A stretch of 64,000 nucleotides of DNA, from IMG/VR virus record IMGVR_UViG_3300006752_006525, positions 1 to 64,000 of that record. The stretch is one strand, 5' to 3'. The translations under genes were made by a program, and so were the position numbers. This stretch comes from a virus. The notes beneath the pieces were generated by a model, which made no database searches, had not been told where the DNA came from, and saw nothing but the letters and a program-made list of their open reading frames with translations. This document shows positions 1-8,689 of this stretch, in pieces (position 1 is the first letter of the stretch; each line of letters opens with the position of its first letter).

Positions 1-1077
1 TTAAGTATATTGTATAGTTACTGTGGCCGCACCTTGCGTACATCCACTAGCATTTGTTAAGTATACTTTGATAGTGTTATTAGCATCAACTTCTTCTTGG
101 TATATATAACTAGGGTTAGTTACATAAACACCAGTACTTGAAATATCAACATAGTTTACACTCATTAATCTGCTTGTATCGTCATCATCACCAACAGTTA
201 AAACTGTACCCGAACCATCAAATGTAGTCGTTACATCTACCATAACAGATATTGCTTTTGAAGTTGCACTAACATTTCCAAGTGTAACGTTTCCGCCATC
301 ATATGTTACATTAGCACTTAATGTTGCACTGTCACCGCCTGAACTATCTCTGGTGCTGATAAGTGTTAAGTCACCTGTGCTGGTTGGGTTATCAACTCTA
401 GCAAGATATACAGCATACTCACCGTCACCTGCATCACCTACTTCAATAATATCACCTTCGTTGATATCTGAGTCTGCGTATACTGCCGTTAAGTTTGCTT
501 TACGATATGTTGTTGCGGCACCTGTTGCATCTGAACTTAATCCAAACGAACCAACGTATTTTGCACCAGCAACATAAATTACATTACTTGTACTTGTACC
601 AATGTCGCTTGGCAAGTTGTTTCCTATAAAGTGTAATACACCTGATTGATAATCAAAGTACCATTGGTCATCGTTACCTGAACCTGTTTCAAATAATTGC
701 GTACCACTTGATTGTACGTTATTTGTACCTGTTGGAGCCGCATATACTTTTAATTGATATGTTGCACCAAATGAGGGTGGAATCCAGTTAGTAACATTTG
801 TTTTCCAAGTACGGTTATCTGTGGATGAACCGTCTTCAGTAGTTTCGTGTGCTCCGCTAATGCTATCTGCATACACTTCAACAATACTAGAATTTGCACT
901 AGGTATAACACCAGGAACTGATGTTGACTGAGCCCATATCTGACTTGTTTTGATAATAAAGTCTGATACTATCCCTTCGTTGGGTGCTTTCTTATTAGCA
1001 TTGGTGTCTGATTTGGCTTTGCTGAAGCCAACTTTTTTCCAAAGCAGGTCTACTTTTTGACTATCTGTAATTGCCAT
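1..1077 (-). CDS. Tail-fibre-like virion structural protein, 358 aa
   Basis: Complete gene whose TAA stop is at the window edge. The N-terminus (LLWKKVGFSKAKSD) is followed by Ser/Thr/Gly/Asn-rich beta-type sequence with few charged residues, as in phage fibre or adhesin proteins. Around residues 200-245 it has a module (EVGDAGDGEYAVYLA, then STRDSS) that closely parallels one near the end of the 677-aa tail protein at 40174. The last ~100 residues (AISVMVDVTTTFDGSG, ending VTIQYT) match the C-terminal domain type of the 40174 and 42308 proteins. The start overlaps the stop of the upstream tail gene as TAATG, so the two are translationally coupled and share its late promoter. The exact role is unknown; a distal fibre or adhesin subunit is inferred. 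Confidence 0.6.
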   Translation of the reverse strand: MAITDSQKVDLLWKKVGFSKAKSDTNANKKAPNEGIVSDFIIKTSQIWAQSTSVPGVIPSANSSIVEVYADSISGAHETTEDGSSTDNRTWKTNVTNWIPPSFGATYQLKVYAAPTGTNNVQSSGTQLFETGSGNDDQWYFDYQSGVLHFIGNNLPSDIGTSTSNVIYVAGAKYVGSFGLSSDATGAATTYRKANLTAVYADSDINEGDIIEVGDAGDGEYAVYLARVDNPTSTGDLTLISTRDSSGGDSATLSANVTYDGGNVTLGNVSATSKAISVMVDVTTTFDGSGTVLTVGDDDDTSRLMSVNYVDISSTGVYVTNPSYIYQEEVDANNTIKVYLTNASGCTQGAATVTIQYT

Positions 1078-4000
1078 TAACTTATACTCAGTGCAGTTAT
1101 GCTGTCACCGTCCTCTAATTTAATTCTCACAAGGATATTATTACCTGTGCTATTAGTTGCATTTTGGTCCCCAAGTGTAAGTGTGTAAGATTGATTACTT
1201 ACTGTACTACCAGTTGGCACTCTATCACCTGATGTAAATGCACAACCGTCACTTCCGTTACCGCCGTTACCTGTATCTGAACCTGGTGTTCCTGCGCCAC
1301 CATATGTTGTACTAGCATCTAACCAACCATTGATTCCTGAAGCGTCATCGATATCTGTGCCTGGAGCCGCAATCCATACGCCACTTACTTTACCACTTAA
1401 GGTGAAATCAAAGTTAGCCATTGTTGTTCTTCTAAATGCAAAAGTAAAGTATTGAGCTCCACTTCTGCCTGTTGCTAAATCAGGACCTACTGGTAAGTAA
1501 CCTGAACTTAAATCTGTATCATAATGTTGTAGTGTTCCAAATCTTACTACTGCTTCACTTGTGCCTGCAATGGTTTCTGCACCACTCCATACATTATCAG
1601 TGTAGAAGTTAGTTGAACTACTAAACGTTGGGTTGTCAGCACTTGCACCAAATCCTGTAACTCTCTTACCGTCATCATCATGTGTAGCACCTAAACTGTC
1701 TGCTACTGCAATTTCTTCTGAATCTAGTCCTGTTGGTGTCGCTGTATAAACTTGTATTTTCTCAGAAACTTCTGAGCTCATTGAACCTGCACCGTTAACG
1801 TTCTGCATTTGGAACTTGATTGTTTCAACTGTCTTAACGTTACTTGATGTGGTAATGTCTACTACAACATCACCTAATGCGTATGCACCAGCAATACCTA
1901 CGTTTGCTGTTGGTACACCTGATGCTAACATACTTGAAGCACCATCAATATCTGCATAACTTCTGTATTCTTCTTGGATAGCCGCTTGTGATGTACCCTC
2001 ATAATTAGTACCATCACTATTAAACCAAATTTGGCTACTGTCTCTGTACGCCTGTCCTATCCAGTTAGTGACTGTGGCACCTACTACTTTAACTTGTGGA
2101 CTACCTGTGTTGTAATATGGTATGCCCGAAATATATCTTTTTGTTCCAGCAGTTTCTTCTGCTAGAGAAGCACCACTTACATCAATTGTTGGTGTAGTTG
2201 ACAAGTTATCATAAACTACAAATACTTCGTTAGTGTCGCCTGTTGCATCATGGCTTAATTTAGTTTTGTGAGCACCGTAGTCTTGATCTGCTAAACTGTT
2301 AGAAACTCTTGCACTAAACACTTGATAGAAGTTTTTAGGATATGTTGTTGAACTTATTTGATCGTTTGCATCACCTTCTGCAGTGATAGTCAATGCATCA
2401 AACACACCTGTTTCACCTGCTGTGGTTGTAAACGTAACTGAACCATCTGTGCTACCGTTCCATACAGTACTTAATGTACCAGATGCACTGTTATATGCAT
2501 CTGCGGCAACCGATGTTTGCACTGCTGATGAAGTATCTCTTCTAATCACTGTTGATTGAGATAAACTATCACCTGCTGTTAAACCTGTTGAGCCTACATC
2601 GTTATATCCTGATGCCAGTTTAGGTGAAGTACCATCTGTTGATGTACTCCATGTAATACTCTTTGAACTTAATCCTGCTGGAGCACTTGGTACATCTTCT
2701 ACTTTAACAGTGAAACTGTCATTGTCAGTTTGTGCAGTGATATCTGGTGTACCACTTGCAGTCATTGTAACTGTTTTATTACCTGTTGAAGCACTGCTGT
2801 AGTCGTGTGTTACATTAGCACCACTGACACTACCTGCGCCACTACTTGCTTCTGTTACAGTAACGTTACTACTGCCGTCACCAAAGTCATATTCAAAACT
2901 ATCACCGTTTTGTGATGTATTATCTACAGTAAGTACTGCTCTGTTAGTACCTGACAAGTCTGTGCCTTTATATAAAGTTCTAATATTGTCATTGCTTGAC
3001 TTGAGGCTTGAAGTTGTGCTCGAACCTGTAATAGTTGCTCTCACATCTGGTTCAACGTGTACAGTAAAGTTTGCACTCTTAAATGGTGAACTGCTGTGAT
3101 TAGAGATAACTTCTAAGTTACCTGTGTAATCAACTGCTGTACCGTTTGCTTGTTCACTGCTACTTAATTCGTAAGTGTGATTAATTGTTCCACCGGTATC
3201 ACCTGCTGATCCAGTGCCTACGTTTACTGTAGATGTTGTACCATCTCCCCAAACGTATCTATATTGAATTCCGTATGACGCATAACTACCAATTGTGTTT
3301 TCAGTATTGTTAGTGAACTGTACTTGGTGTCCACTTGTTGATTCTTCGTTAATACCGCTGTTATCATCTAATGCTACTTCTGGAGTATGCGTATCATAAA
3401 CTTTAATTTGTTTTGTTGCAGTTGAAGGTATAACACTTGGGTCTGCAGTGCTATGACTGTCTAGACTTAATTCAACTGTATAAGTTTGTTCTTGTTCTGT
3501 TGAAGTTGTAAAGGTGTGTGCAAGTCTGCTACCTGCTGAACCACCTGGGAAAGCATCATTAGTAATTGTGCTATCCGATGTACCGTCACCCCAATCAATT
3601 GTAAACTGGATTGTTGCATCGTTGATGTTAGTTGTTTCGTTATCAAAGTACAATGATGTACCGTCATCAACTATAGTTACTGCTGAACCGCCACTTGCGG
3701 CCGCATAAAAATCAAAGTCTGCAACTGGGTTAGCAGTATATAATGTTATAAAGTCTGCTTTTGTTAAACTTGCTGAACTACCTTCACCAGCACCTGCATT
3801 GTTAAATGCTGTAACTGTTACATCAAATGGTGAATTGGAATTGTCAGTATAAGTGTGAGTTGGAGTGGAATCTGTTGTTGCAGTATCTGTAGTACCGTCA
3901 CCCCAATCAATTGTATATCTATTTGCGTTACCTGTAGCAGAAATATTCAGTGTACTAGTAAGTGGACTACCACCTGTGTCAGTGTCAACTGAAAAACTAA

Positions 4001-4427
4001 CATCTCTAACAAATGTATTATTATATACATTTAATGTAGTTTCGTTTAATTTATCAATTGCTTCTGATACTGTAGATGTATTTGTAAATGTAGTAACAGC
4101 ACCTTGTCTTGCAACAGAACTGTTTCCATCATACTCACCTTGATTAGGTGTAATATGCCAGTCACCATCACCACTTGCATCTACGTTACCTAACTGCAAA
4201 CTGAATCCGTCGGTTGCGGCACTTTGACTTACCACGTCAAGTTGCGATTTAGTTACAAAGTCAGTAGAGCCTATAGCATTTGCTCCACGCATGATGGATA
4301 ATGATCCACCTGCTGAGCTCACAGTGATTGCGCCTGAATCTGCGTTACCTTCTAATTTTGGTCCAAGTTTACCAAGTTGCAGATTTCTACCTGCACCTAT
4401 TAAACCGTAATCCTTATGTTGTGCCAT
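1077..4427 (-). CDS. Large PKD-repeat tail-fibre-like protein, 1116 aa
   Basis: Beta-rich protein with at least four PKD-type signatures: WGDGT near residues 174, 278 and 392, and FGDGS near 514. Each is followed by a HTYT-like strand, the immunoglobulin-like fold used in surface adhesins. The N-terminus (YGLIGAGRNLQLGKLGPK) parallels that of the 1209-aa tail protein at 42308 (FGIKGLSSDVQLGKGGGK), which suggests a common virion-attachment module. A Gly/Ser/Asp-rich C-terminus follows. A GATAAATA late promoter lies about 34 bp upstream of the ATG. The likely role is receptor-binding or decoration fibre; the receptor cannot be read from the sequence. Confidence 0.7.
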   Translation of the reverse strand: MAQHKDYGLIGAGRNLQLGKLGPKLEGNADSGAITVSSAGGSLSIMRGANAIGSTDFVTKSQLDVVSQSAATDGFSLQLGNVDASGDGDWHITPNQGEYDGNSSVARQGAVTTFTNTSTVSEAIDKLNETTLNVYNNTFVRDVSFSVDTDTGGSPLTSTLNISATGNANRYTIDWGDGTTDTATTDSTPTHTYTDNSNSPFDVTVTAFNNAGAGEGSSASLTKADFITLYTANPVADFDFYAAASGGSAVTIVDDGTSLYFDNETTNINDATIQFTIDWGDGTSDSTITNDAFPGGSAGSRLAHTFTTSTEQEQTYTVELSLDSHSTADPSVIPSTATKQIKVYDTHTPEVALDDNSGINEESTSGHQVQFTNNTENTIGSYASYGIQYRYVWGDGTTSTVNVGTGSAGDTGGTINHTYELSSSEQANGTAVDYTGNLEVISNHSSSPFKSANFTVHVEPDVRATITGSSTTSSLKSSNDNIRTLYKGTDLSGTNRAVLTVDNTSQNGDSFEYDFGDGSSNVTVTEASSGAGSVSGANVTHDYSSASTGNKTVTMTASGTPDITAQTDNDSFTVKVEDVPSAPAGLSSKSITWSTSTDGTSPKLASGYNDVGSTGLTAGDSLSQSTVIRRDTSSAVQTSVAADAYNSASGTLSTVWNGSTDGSVTFTTTAGETGVFDALTITAEGDANDQISSTTYPKNFYQVFSARVSNSLADQDYGAHKTKLSHDATGDTNEVFVVYDNLSTTPTIDVSGASLAEETAGTKRYISGIPYYNTGSPQVKVVGATVTNWIGQAYRDSSQIWFNSDGTNYEGTSQAAIQEEYRSYADIDGASSMLASGVPTANVGIAGAYALGDVVVDITTSSNVKTVETIKFQMQNVNGAGSMSSEVSEKIQVYTATPTGLDSEEIAVADSLGATHDDDGKRVTGFGASADNPTFSSSTNFYTDNVWSGAETIAGTSEAVVRFGTLQHYDTDLSSGYLPVGPDLATGRSGAQYFTFAFRRTTMANFDFTLSGKVSGVWIAAPGTDIDDASGINGWLDASTTYGGAGTPGSDTGNGGNGSDGCAFTSGDRVPTGSTVSNQSYTLTLGDQNATNSTGNNILVRIKLEDGDSITALSIS

Positions 4428-4460
4428 TTATTTCTACTCCAGCGGACGTTTTACAATAAG

Positions 4461-4468
4461 TATTTATC
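4461..4468 (-). promoter_or_regulatory. Late promoter GATAAATA
   Basis: The octamer GATAAATA, read on the minus strand, lies just upstream of the PKD-repeat fibre gene. It is the same element found before other virion-type genes here and resembles the T4 late promoter TATAAATA. Confidence 0.7.
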
Positions 4469-4487
4469 ATTATTGAGGAATAATTAT

Positions 4488-5633
4488 ATGAGCACTAATC
4501 AATTAGATTCTAGGTGGGACAATGAGACTCTCAACTATGATCTAACCAAACACAACTGGCCAGAGTATTGGCTATCCGTAGCTCAGGATAAGTTCCCTCA
4601 AATTGAACAACTAGAAACAATACACGAAGTTCTCTCACCTAGAGAGATCAGCGAACTGGGCAAACATTGCCAAATGCAGTTTGACACAGAAGAATTACAA
4701 TCTAGAATAGATTCATATTTTGGGGATTATGTACCTGACCTTATTGACGAAGATGACTGGATGTTACAAAGATTCTTTACTGTAAGAATTGTAATACCCA
4801 ACCAAGCAAAAGTAGGTAGACTACTTGCATTCCATCAAGGCATATGGGTAGGCAATGGTTTAGGCTTACGAACAATATGGACACCCTTTACAAAATGTTA
4901 TGGAAATAACAGTATGCAGATTATGGATTGGGAAACATCAGATGAACTAACAGCAAATGCATACAAAGAACAATGGGACTATGATAAAATACAAGATGAA
5001 TGCCGTAAGCATGTTTATCCTGTAACACTAGAACCTGGTCAAGCACACTTGTTCCAGCAACATCACATTCATGGTAACTTTAATAACGACACAGATATCA
5101 CACGTTGGAGCATGGATGGTAGAGTATTACCTAAAGGACAACATTATCATAGAAAACTACCAGGTGGGTATTTTAGATTTGTTGGTGAACGTGATGACAA
5201 ACGTGAAATAGATACAACTAAAAAGTGGATTACTTATGCAGGTTGGAACAGTAAGTGGAGCGAACACTTGCCCTTACCAATGCAACGTGCTATAATAGGA
5301 CAGTATACAAATAAGTTTGGTATTGAAATAAATGACTATCAATTTGAGAATGAATATCTCAATTGGTTCCCAGGCTTAGAAAAAATGATAACTGGATATG
5401 GTGTTGAAGGTATTGTGTTATGCAGTATCTATTGTTTACCAGATAATCCATTTAGACGTTATGAGTTACTCAAAATGGCAGTTGACAATGGTGTAGAGTT
5501 ACACTTTGCTAACGAAGTAACCAGAGTTGTAAATGAAGATGATATCAAACACGTTCAACATATTTTTGAATTTGTAAATGAAAATACCAATCCAAATATC
5601 ACATTAGGCATTGAGAATGAAACTAGATTATAA
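4488..5633 (+). CDS. Fusion: 2OG-Fe(II)-oxygenase-like domain plus sporadic-carbohydrate-cluster domain
   Basis: 381 aa. The ATG is chosen because GAGG sits 9-12 bases upstream; an earlier in-frame ATG has no such site. Residues ~100-230 look like a phytanoyl-CoA-dioxygenase-type fold: FHQGIWVGNG, then IWTPFT, a PGQAHLFQQHHIHGN segment and a following Arg. Residues ~255-375 (WITYAGWNSKWSEHLPLPMQ, then GIVLCSIYCLPDNPFRR) resemble the LIC12192-type sporadic carbohydrate cluster family, which in bacteria neighbours cytidylyltransferases and oxygenases of surface-sugar loci. The next gene here is a cytidylyltransferase, which supports a role in activating or modifying a surface sugar. The substrate is unknown. 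The family assignment is from memory and needs a profile search. Confidence 0.55.
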   Translation: MSTNQLDSRWDNETLNYDLTKHNWPEYWLSVAQDKFPQIEQLETIHEVLSPREISELGKHCQMQFDTEELQSRIDSYFGDYVPDLIDEDDWMLQRFFTVRIVIPNQAKVGRLLAFHQGIWVGNGLGLRTIWTPFTKCYGNNSMQIMDWETSDELTANAYKEQWDYDKIQDECRKHVYPVTLEPGQAHLFQQHHIHGNFNNDTDITRWSMDGRVLPKGQHYHRKLPGGYFRFVGERDDKREIDTTKKWITYAGWNSKWSEHLPLPMQRAIIGQYTNKFGIEINDYQFENEYLNWFPGLEKMITGYGVEGIVLCSIYCLPDNPFRRYELLKMAVDNGVELHFANEVTRVVNEDDIKHVQHIFEFVNENTNPNITLGIENETRL

Positions 5634-6087
5634 AGGCGTAGGCACAGTAGGATTTACATGTAGCACATTTGACTTGCTACATGCAGGTCATATCACAATG
5701 TTGGAAGAAGCAAAAAGACATTGTGATTACTTAATTGTTGGTTTACAAACAGACCCTACACTAGACAGAGAAGGTAAAAACAGACCTGTACAGTCTATTG
5801 TAGAAAGACAAGTTCAGCTCAGTGCTGTTAAATATGTTGATGAGATTGTTATCTATTCAACAGAACAAGATCTTGTTGACTTGTTACTAACATTACCAAT
5901 TGATGTTAGAATACTAGGAGACGAATACAAAGGTAAAGATTTTACAGGTAAAGACATTGCCAAACAACGTGGTAGTAAGATTATTTACAACGGCAGAGAC
6001 CACAGTTTCAGTAGTACAAGTTTGAGAAGGCGTGTTGCTGAAGCAGAAAAATTTTCAAGGAGCGATGTTGTACAATTACCTAAATAG
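5617..6087 (+). CDS. Cytidylyltransferase-like nucleotidyltransferase (TagD/RfaE type)
   Basis: 156 aa. It shows the nucleotidyltransferase signature GFTCSTFDLLHAGHITML with the HxGH catalytic motif at residues 22-25, and a C-terminal SSTSLRRRV equivalent to the STTxxIxxR motif. Such enzymes couple CTP to glycerol-3-phosphate or a related polyol or sugar phosphate; the substrate cannot be decided here. ATG at 5617 is used, although an in-frame TTG six bases upstream is possible. The gene overlaps the end of the oxygenase/carbohydrate fusion by 17 bases, so the two probably act in one pathway. Confidence 0.8.
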   Translation: MKLDYKGVGTVGFTCSTFDLLHAGHITMLEEAKRHCDYLIVGLQTDPTLDREGKNRPVQSIVERQVQLSAVKYVDEIVIYSTEQDLVDLLLTLPIDVRILGDEYKGKDFTGKDIAKQRGSKIIYNGRDHSFSSTSLRRRVAEAEKFSRSDVVQLPK

Positions 6088-6535
6088 TTTTGCACTTTTA
6101 TTTGGTGCAATTTTGGTGAGTAGATTTGCTGAATTACCAGCAAACTTTACACCCTTACTTGCGTCAGCCATTTTTATTCCTCAAATGATGTCAAACAGGT
6201 TGACGCAAGTACTTTTTCCAATATCAATTCTATTCTTAACAGACATTGTTTTGGGTTTCTACACTGTAATGCCCATAGTGTACCTATGCATGGGTCTAGC
6301 ACCTATTATAAGCAGTTTTAACAAGAATATTTATATGTCTGGTGCATTGAGTGTACTGATTTGGCACATTGCTGTAAACGGTGCTGTGTACGTCACAGGG
6401 CATGGATATCCGCCGTTTAGTGCAGAAGCAATGATATTTGACATGAGATTATTACTCAGTACAATGCTGTTCCTAGCATTGTTTGATGGTGTAAAAAGAT
6501 TCGTTTCAAACATCAAATACTTGACATCACAGTAA
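6065..6535 (+). CDS. Integral membrane protein, DUF6580-like
   Basis: 156 aa with four or five hydrophobic helices. The N-terminal segment RFAELPANFTPLLASAIF resembles the NFTPxxAxALF signature of DUF6580 membrane proteins (function unknown, with ECF-transporter-like topology). The start is set by AAGGAG (6056-6061) just before the ATG. It overlaps the cytidylyltransferase end by 23 bases. A role in the inner membrane is inferred only from topology. Confidence 0.6.
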   Translation: MLYNYLNSFALLFGAILVSRFAELPANFTPLLASAIFIPQMMSNRLTQVLFPISILFLTDIVLGFYTVMPIVYLCMGLAPIISSFNKNIYMSGALSVLIWHIAVNGAVYVTGHGYPPFSAEAMIFDMRLLLSTMLFLALFDGVKRFVSNIKYLTSQ

Positions 6536-6548
6536 AAGAGCGTATACT
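6521..6548 (+). promoter_or_regulatory. Sigma70-type promoter, leaderless
   Basis: TTGACA (6521-6526), a 16-bp spacer and TATACT (6543-6548). The ATG at 6555 falls at the expected transcription start. Confidence 0.7.
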
Positions 6549-6554
6549 TATAGT

Positions 6555-6986
6555 ATGAATATAGTACTCACACTTCTGGAAAAATTAGGACGTAAAAGAG
6601 TTATAATGGATCGTCTCAGTAACGAACCATACTTAACAAGATACTACTTGTTTCTGAAGGAACGCAAGTGGTTCCCTTTTAATATATTCCTTCATAACTT
6701 TCACAAAGGAGACCCGGATGATTTACATGATCACCCTTGGCCTTATTTCACTATTATCCTTAAAGGTGGCTATTGGGAGCACCTTGAGACTGGCGAGCGA
6801 AAATGGAGGTCCCCAGGTCAAGGACGCATTGCTGGCAGTCGTAGCCTACACCGTATTGAGTTGGAACCTGGCGTTGATTGCTGGACTCTTTTTATTCCAG
6901 GCCCCCAATTAAGGGAATGGGGATTTATAGACAAAGGCGAATGGAAACAACACGAACAGTATTTGGCTGAACGTTACAAAGGGTAG
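6555..6986 (+). CDS. Cupin-fold protein
   Basis: 143 aa. The core LHDHPWPYFTIILKGGYWEH resembles the first cupin motif (HxH, later E), and LHRIELEPGVDCWTLFIPG the second. A metal site from the two His of HDH and the later His (SLHRIEL) is plausible. The substrate is unknown; small phage cupins of this type have no assigned reaction that I can name. It has no Shine-Dalgarno site, because its promoter places the start codon at the predicted +1. It is followed without a gap by the Bfd-like gene. Confidence 0.6.
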   Translation: MNIVLTLLEKLGRKRVIMDRLSNEPYLTRYYLFLKERKWFPFNIFLHNFHKGDPDDLHDHPWPYFTIILKGGYWEHLETGERKWRSPGQGRIAGSRSLHRIELEPGVDCWTLFIPGPQLREWGFIDKGEWKQHEQYLAERYKG

Positions 6987-6987
6987 T

Positions 6988-7149
6988 ATGTATATTTGTG
7001 TGTGCAATGCAATTACCACAACCATGCTAAAAGAAAACCCAGAGTTAAAAAAGAAGATTGGCTCTAATTGTGGTAAGTGTCTAGAATGGTTAAAAGAAAA
7101 TAAATACCCAGGCACAGACATAAAAATTGAGGACACAGATGAAAATTAA
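6988..7149 (+). CDS. Bfd-like [2Fe-2S] protein, 53 aa
   Basis: Starts MYICVCNAIT and has Cys4-x-Cys6, then Cys28-x2-Cys31 in CGKC. This is the CxC...CxxC ligand pattern of the BFD-like [2Fe-2S] domain (bacterioferritin-associated ferredoxin, NirB, NifU central domain). In E. coli Bfd the second pair is at 39/42, so this loop is about 11 residues shorter. Known Bfd reduces bacterioferritin to release iron; here an iron-mobilisation or electron-transfer role is inferred. The stop overlaps the start of the deaminase gene, and NfuA follows. Confidence 0.7.
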   Translation: MYICVCNAITTTMLKENPELKKKIGSNCGKCLEWLKENKYPGTDIKIEDTDEN

Positions 7150-7546
7150 ATTTGTTTCAGCATTCATGGACTGTGCAGAAAGATTTGCACAATTAAGTAC
7201 AGCAACCAGAGCAAAGGTTGGAGCACTTATTGTAAAAGACAATAGAATTATTTCTATTGGTTACAATGGTATGCCATCAGGTTGGGATAATGAATGTGAA
7301 GAAGATGGAAAAACAAAACCAGAAGTTCTTCACGCAGAAACTAATGCTATTGCCAAAGTAGCACAAAGTTCAGAGAGCAGTAGAGGCTCAGAACTATTTT
7401 GCACACACTTACCTTGTATGGAATGTGCTAAACTAATTCATCAAAGTGGTATAGTCACTGTGTACTACCGAGAAGAATACCAAGCCGCCAAAGGCACTGG
7501 TAAACAATTTTTAATCGACAGTGGCATTGAGGTAATAAAGGTATGA
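7139..7546 (+). CDS. Deoxycytidylate deaminase-family protein
   Basis: 135 aa. The zinc site is intact: His65-Ala-Glu67 (HAETNAI) and Cys93-x2-Cys96 (PCMEC). The fold belongs to the ComE/dCMP deaminase group, which makes dUMP from dCMP to feed thymidylate synthesis. It is shorter than T4 Cd (193 aa) and more like the compact bacterial type. ATG at 7139 follows GAGG with good spacing. Its last bases overlap nfuA as ATGA. Confidence 0.85.
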   Translation: MKIKFVSAFMDCAERFAQLSTATRAKVGALIVKDNRIISIGYNGMPSGWDNECEEDGKTKPEVLHAETNAIAKVAQSSESSRGSELFCTHLPCMECAKLIHQSGIVTVYYREEYQAAKGTGKQFLIDSGIEVIKV

Positions 7547-8124
7547 ATATAACAGTAACAGAAACAGCAAGAGAATATCTCAGCAACTTACTCAGTAAAA
7601 ATAGTGAAGCAATTGGTGTGAGGTTGTTTGTAGACAAGCCTGGAACACCACGTGCAGAAACATTATTAACTTATGCCAAAGAATCAAGTATCGAAGAAAC
7701 AGATGTGAAAGAGTCATTTGGTCCACTTGATGTTTATGCTGTTGGTGAGAGTGTGAAATATCTTGATGATGCATTAATTAATTATGATGCTGACTTTGCT
7801 GGTGGAACACTGACTATCAAAGCACCTAACAGTAAGTTACCTAAGTTGGGACCTGATGCCACACTCAGTGACAAAGTAAATTATGTTCTATATAACGAAG
7901 TAAATGAAATGGTCAAGATGCATGGTGGCGAAGTTTCACTTGTTGAAATCACAGATGAGGATGTTGCTATCATCAGTTTCGGTGGTGGGTGTCAAGGATG
8001 TAGTGCAGTTGATGCAACACTTAAACATGTTGTGGAAGACACTATTATGAAGGCAGTGCCCGAAGTCAAAGGCGTTAAAGATATTACTGATCATACAGAT
8101 ACCAGTAACGCCTATTACACTTAA
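7543..8124 (+). CDS. nfuA: NfuA-type Fe-S scaffold/carrier
   Basis: 193 aa, almost the length of E. coli NfuA (191). Residues 1-~95 are a degenerate A-type domain without its cysteines, as in NfuA. Residues ~105-185 are a NifU C-terminal domain with GGGCQGCSA, Cys150 and Cys153, matching E. coli Cys149/Cys152. NfuA dimers bind one [4Fe-4S] through these CxxC pairs and deliver it to targets under oxidative stress or iron limitation. It is coupled to the deaminase gene and two genes after the Bfd-like gene. With the SufE-like and A-type proteins at 15.4-16.9 kb it completes a transfer chain. Confidence 0.92.
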   Translation: MNITVTETAREYLSNLLSKNSEAIGVRLFVDKPGTPRAETLLTYAKESSIEETDVKESFGPLDVYAVGESVKYLDDALINYDADFAGGTLTIKAPNSKLPKLGPDATLSDKVNYVLYNEVNEMVKMHGGEVSLVEITDEDVAIISFGGGCQGCSAVDATLKHVVEDTIMKAVPEVKGVKDITDHTDTSNAYYT

Positions 8125-8125
8125 T

Positions 8126-8254
8126 TTATTCAGGCCACATATTTTGAGCAACGACCTCAAGACGCCCTTGCTTCATCATGGTATCAAATTTTCTAAAGTA
8201 GTCCAATGCTAATCGATGAGTTGCACTGGCTACTATTCCTATGGATTTCGCCAT
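8126..8254 (-). CDS. Small protein, 42 aa, antisense to the nfuA/8471 spacer
   Basis: ORF starting MAKSIGIVAS and ending AQNMWPE, preceded by TAGGAGACTGAA, a good ribosome-binding site. It ends two bases before nfuA, convergently. A minus-strand TTGACG-N17-TACATT and a GATAAATA octamer lie upstream, so expression from this strand is plausible. No family was recognised. Confidence 0.45.
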   Translation of the reverse strand: MAKSIGIVASATHRLALDYFRKFDTMMKQGRLEVVAQNMWPE

Positions 8255-8318
8255 TTCAGTCTCCTATGTATGACACAATGTACCACAAAGCACCAGTAAC
8301 GTCAACTCTAATGAGTAC

Positions 8319-8351
8319 TGTTACAATCGGGCAACTTAAATGTTACAATCG
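8319..8351. repeat. Direct repeat TGTTACAATCG x2
   Basis: The 11-mer occurs at 8319-8329 and 8341-8351, a 22-bp period (two helical turns). It lies in the regulatory gap between the divergent genes at 8254 and 8471. A partial third GTGTTACA follows. It could be a regulator-binding site. Confidence 0.4.
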
Positions 8352-8361
8352 TGTTACAGAA

Positions 8362-8369
8362 TATTTATC
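8362..8369 (-). promoter_or_regulatory. Possible late promoter GATAAATA
   Basis: The octamer reads toward the 42-aa minus-strand ORF, about 108 bp upstream of its ATG. The distance is longer than for the other late promoters in the window. Confidence 0.4.
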
Positions 8370-8416
8370 ATTAACACAGTGTTTATTAACTGATTATAGA
8401 ATGACTTTCAAAAAGG

Positions 8417-8444
8417 TTGACAAACACCAGAAAAATGCTACAAT
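8417..8444 (+). promoter_or_regulatory. Sigma70-type promoter
   Basis: TTGACA (8417-8422), a 16-bp spacer and TACAAT (8439-8444), reading toward the ATG at 8471. Confidence 0.65.
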
Positions 8445-8470
8445 GTTGTTTTATTAATATAAGTATCAGT

Positions 8471-8689
8471 ATGAAGAAAAGCACTACGCAAATGACAAAG
8501 TCTGAATTGATAGAAACTATCAAAAACAAAGATATACTTATAGCCGACCTCAACGATCGTATCGATGAGTTAGAGGGAATGGCAATAAGTAGTCAAGCGG
8601 TTCCTATGGATGCTGATGCAAGTAAATTGCTGACGTTGATGAATCAACGAATCCAAGCATTAGAGGAACAGATAAGTGAAAAAACCTAG
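8471..8689 (+). CDS. Small coiled-coil protein, 72 aa
   Basis: The ATG is chosen downstream of the promoter -10 box; in-frame upstream ATGs would precede the transcript start. Heptad-like stretches (IADLNDRIDELEG and LMNQRIQALEEQI) predict two coiled-coil helices. No family was recognised. Its end overlaps the GTG of the next gene. Confidence 0.6.
   Translation: MKKSTTQMTKSELIETIKNKDILIADLNDRIDELEGMAISSQAVPMDADASKLLTLMNQRIQALEEQISEKT

Noticed and set aside
8206-8457. Plus-strand 83-codon ORF between nfuA and the 8471 gene
   Set aside because: It spans promoter elements and direct repeats, has no ribosome site, and the opposite strand offers a better small ORF.
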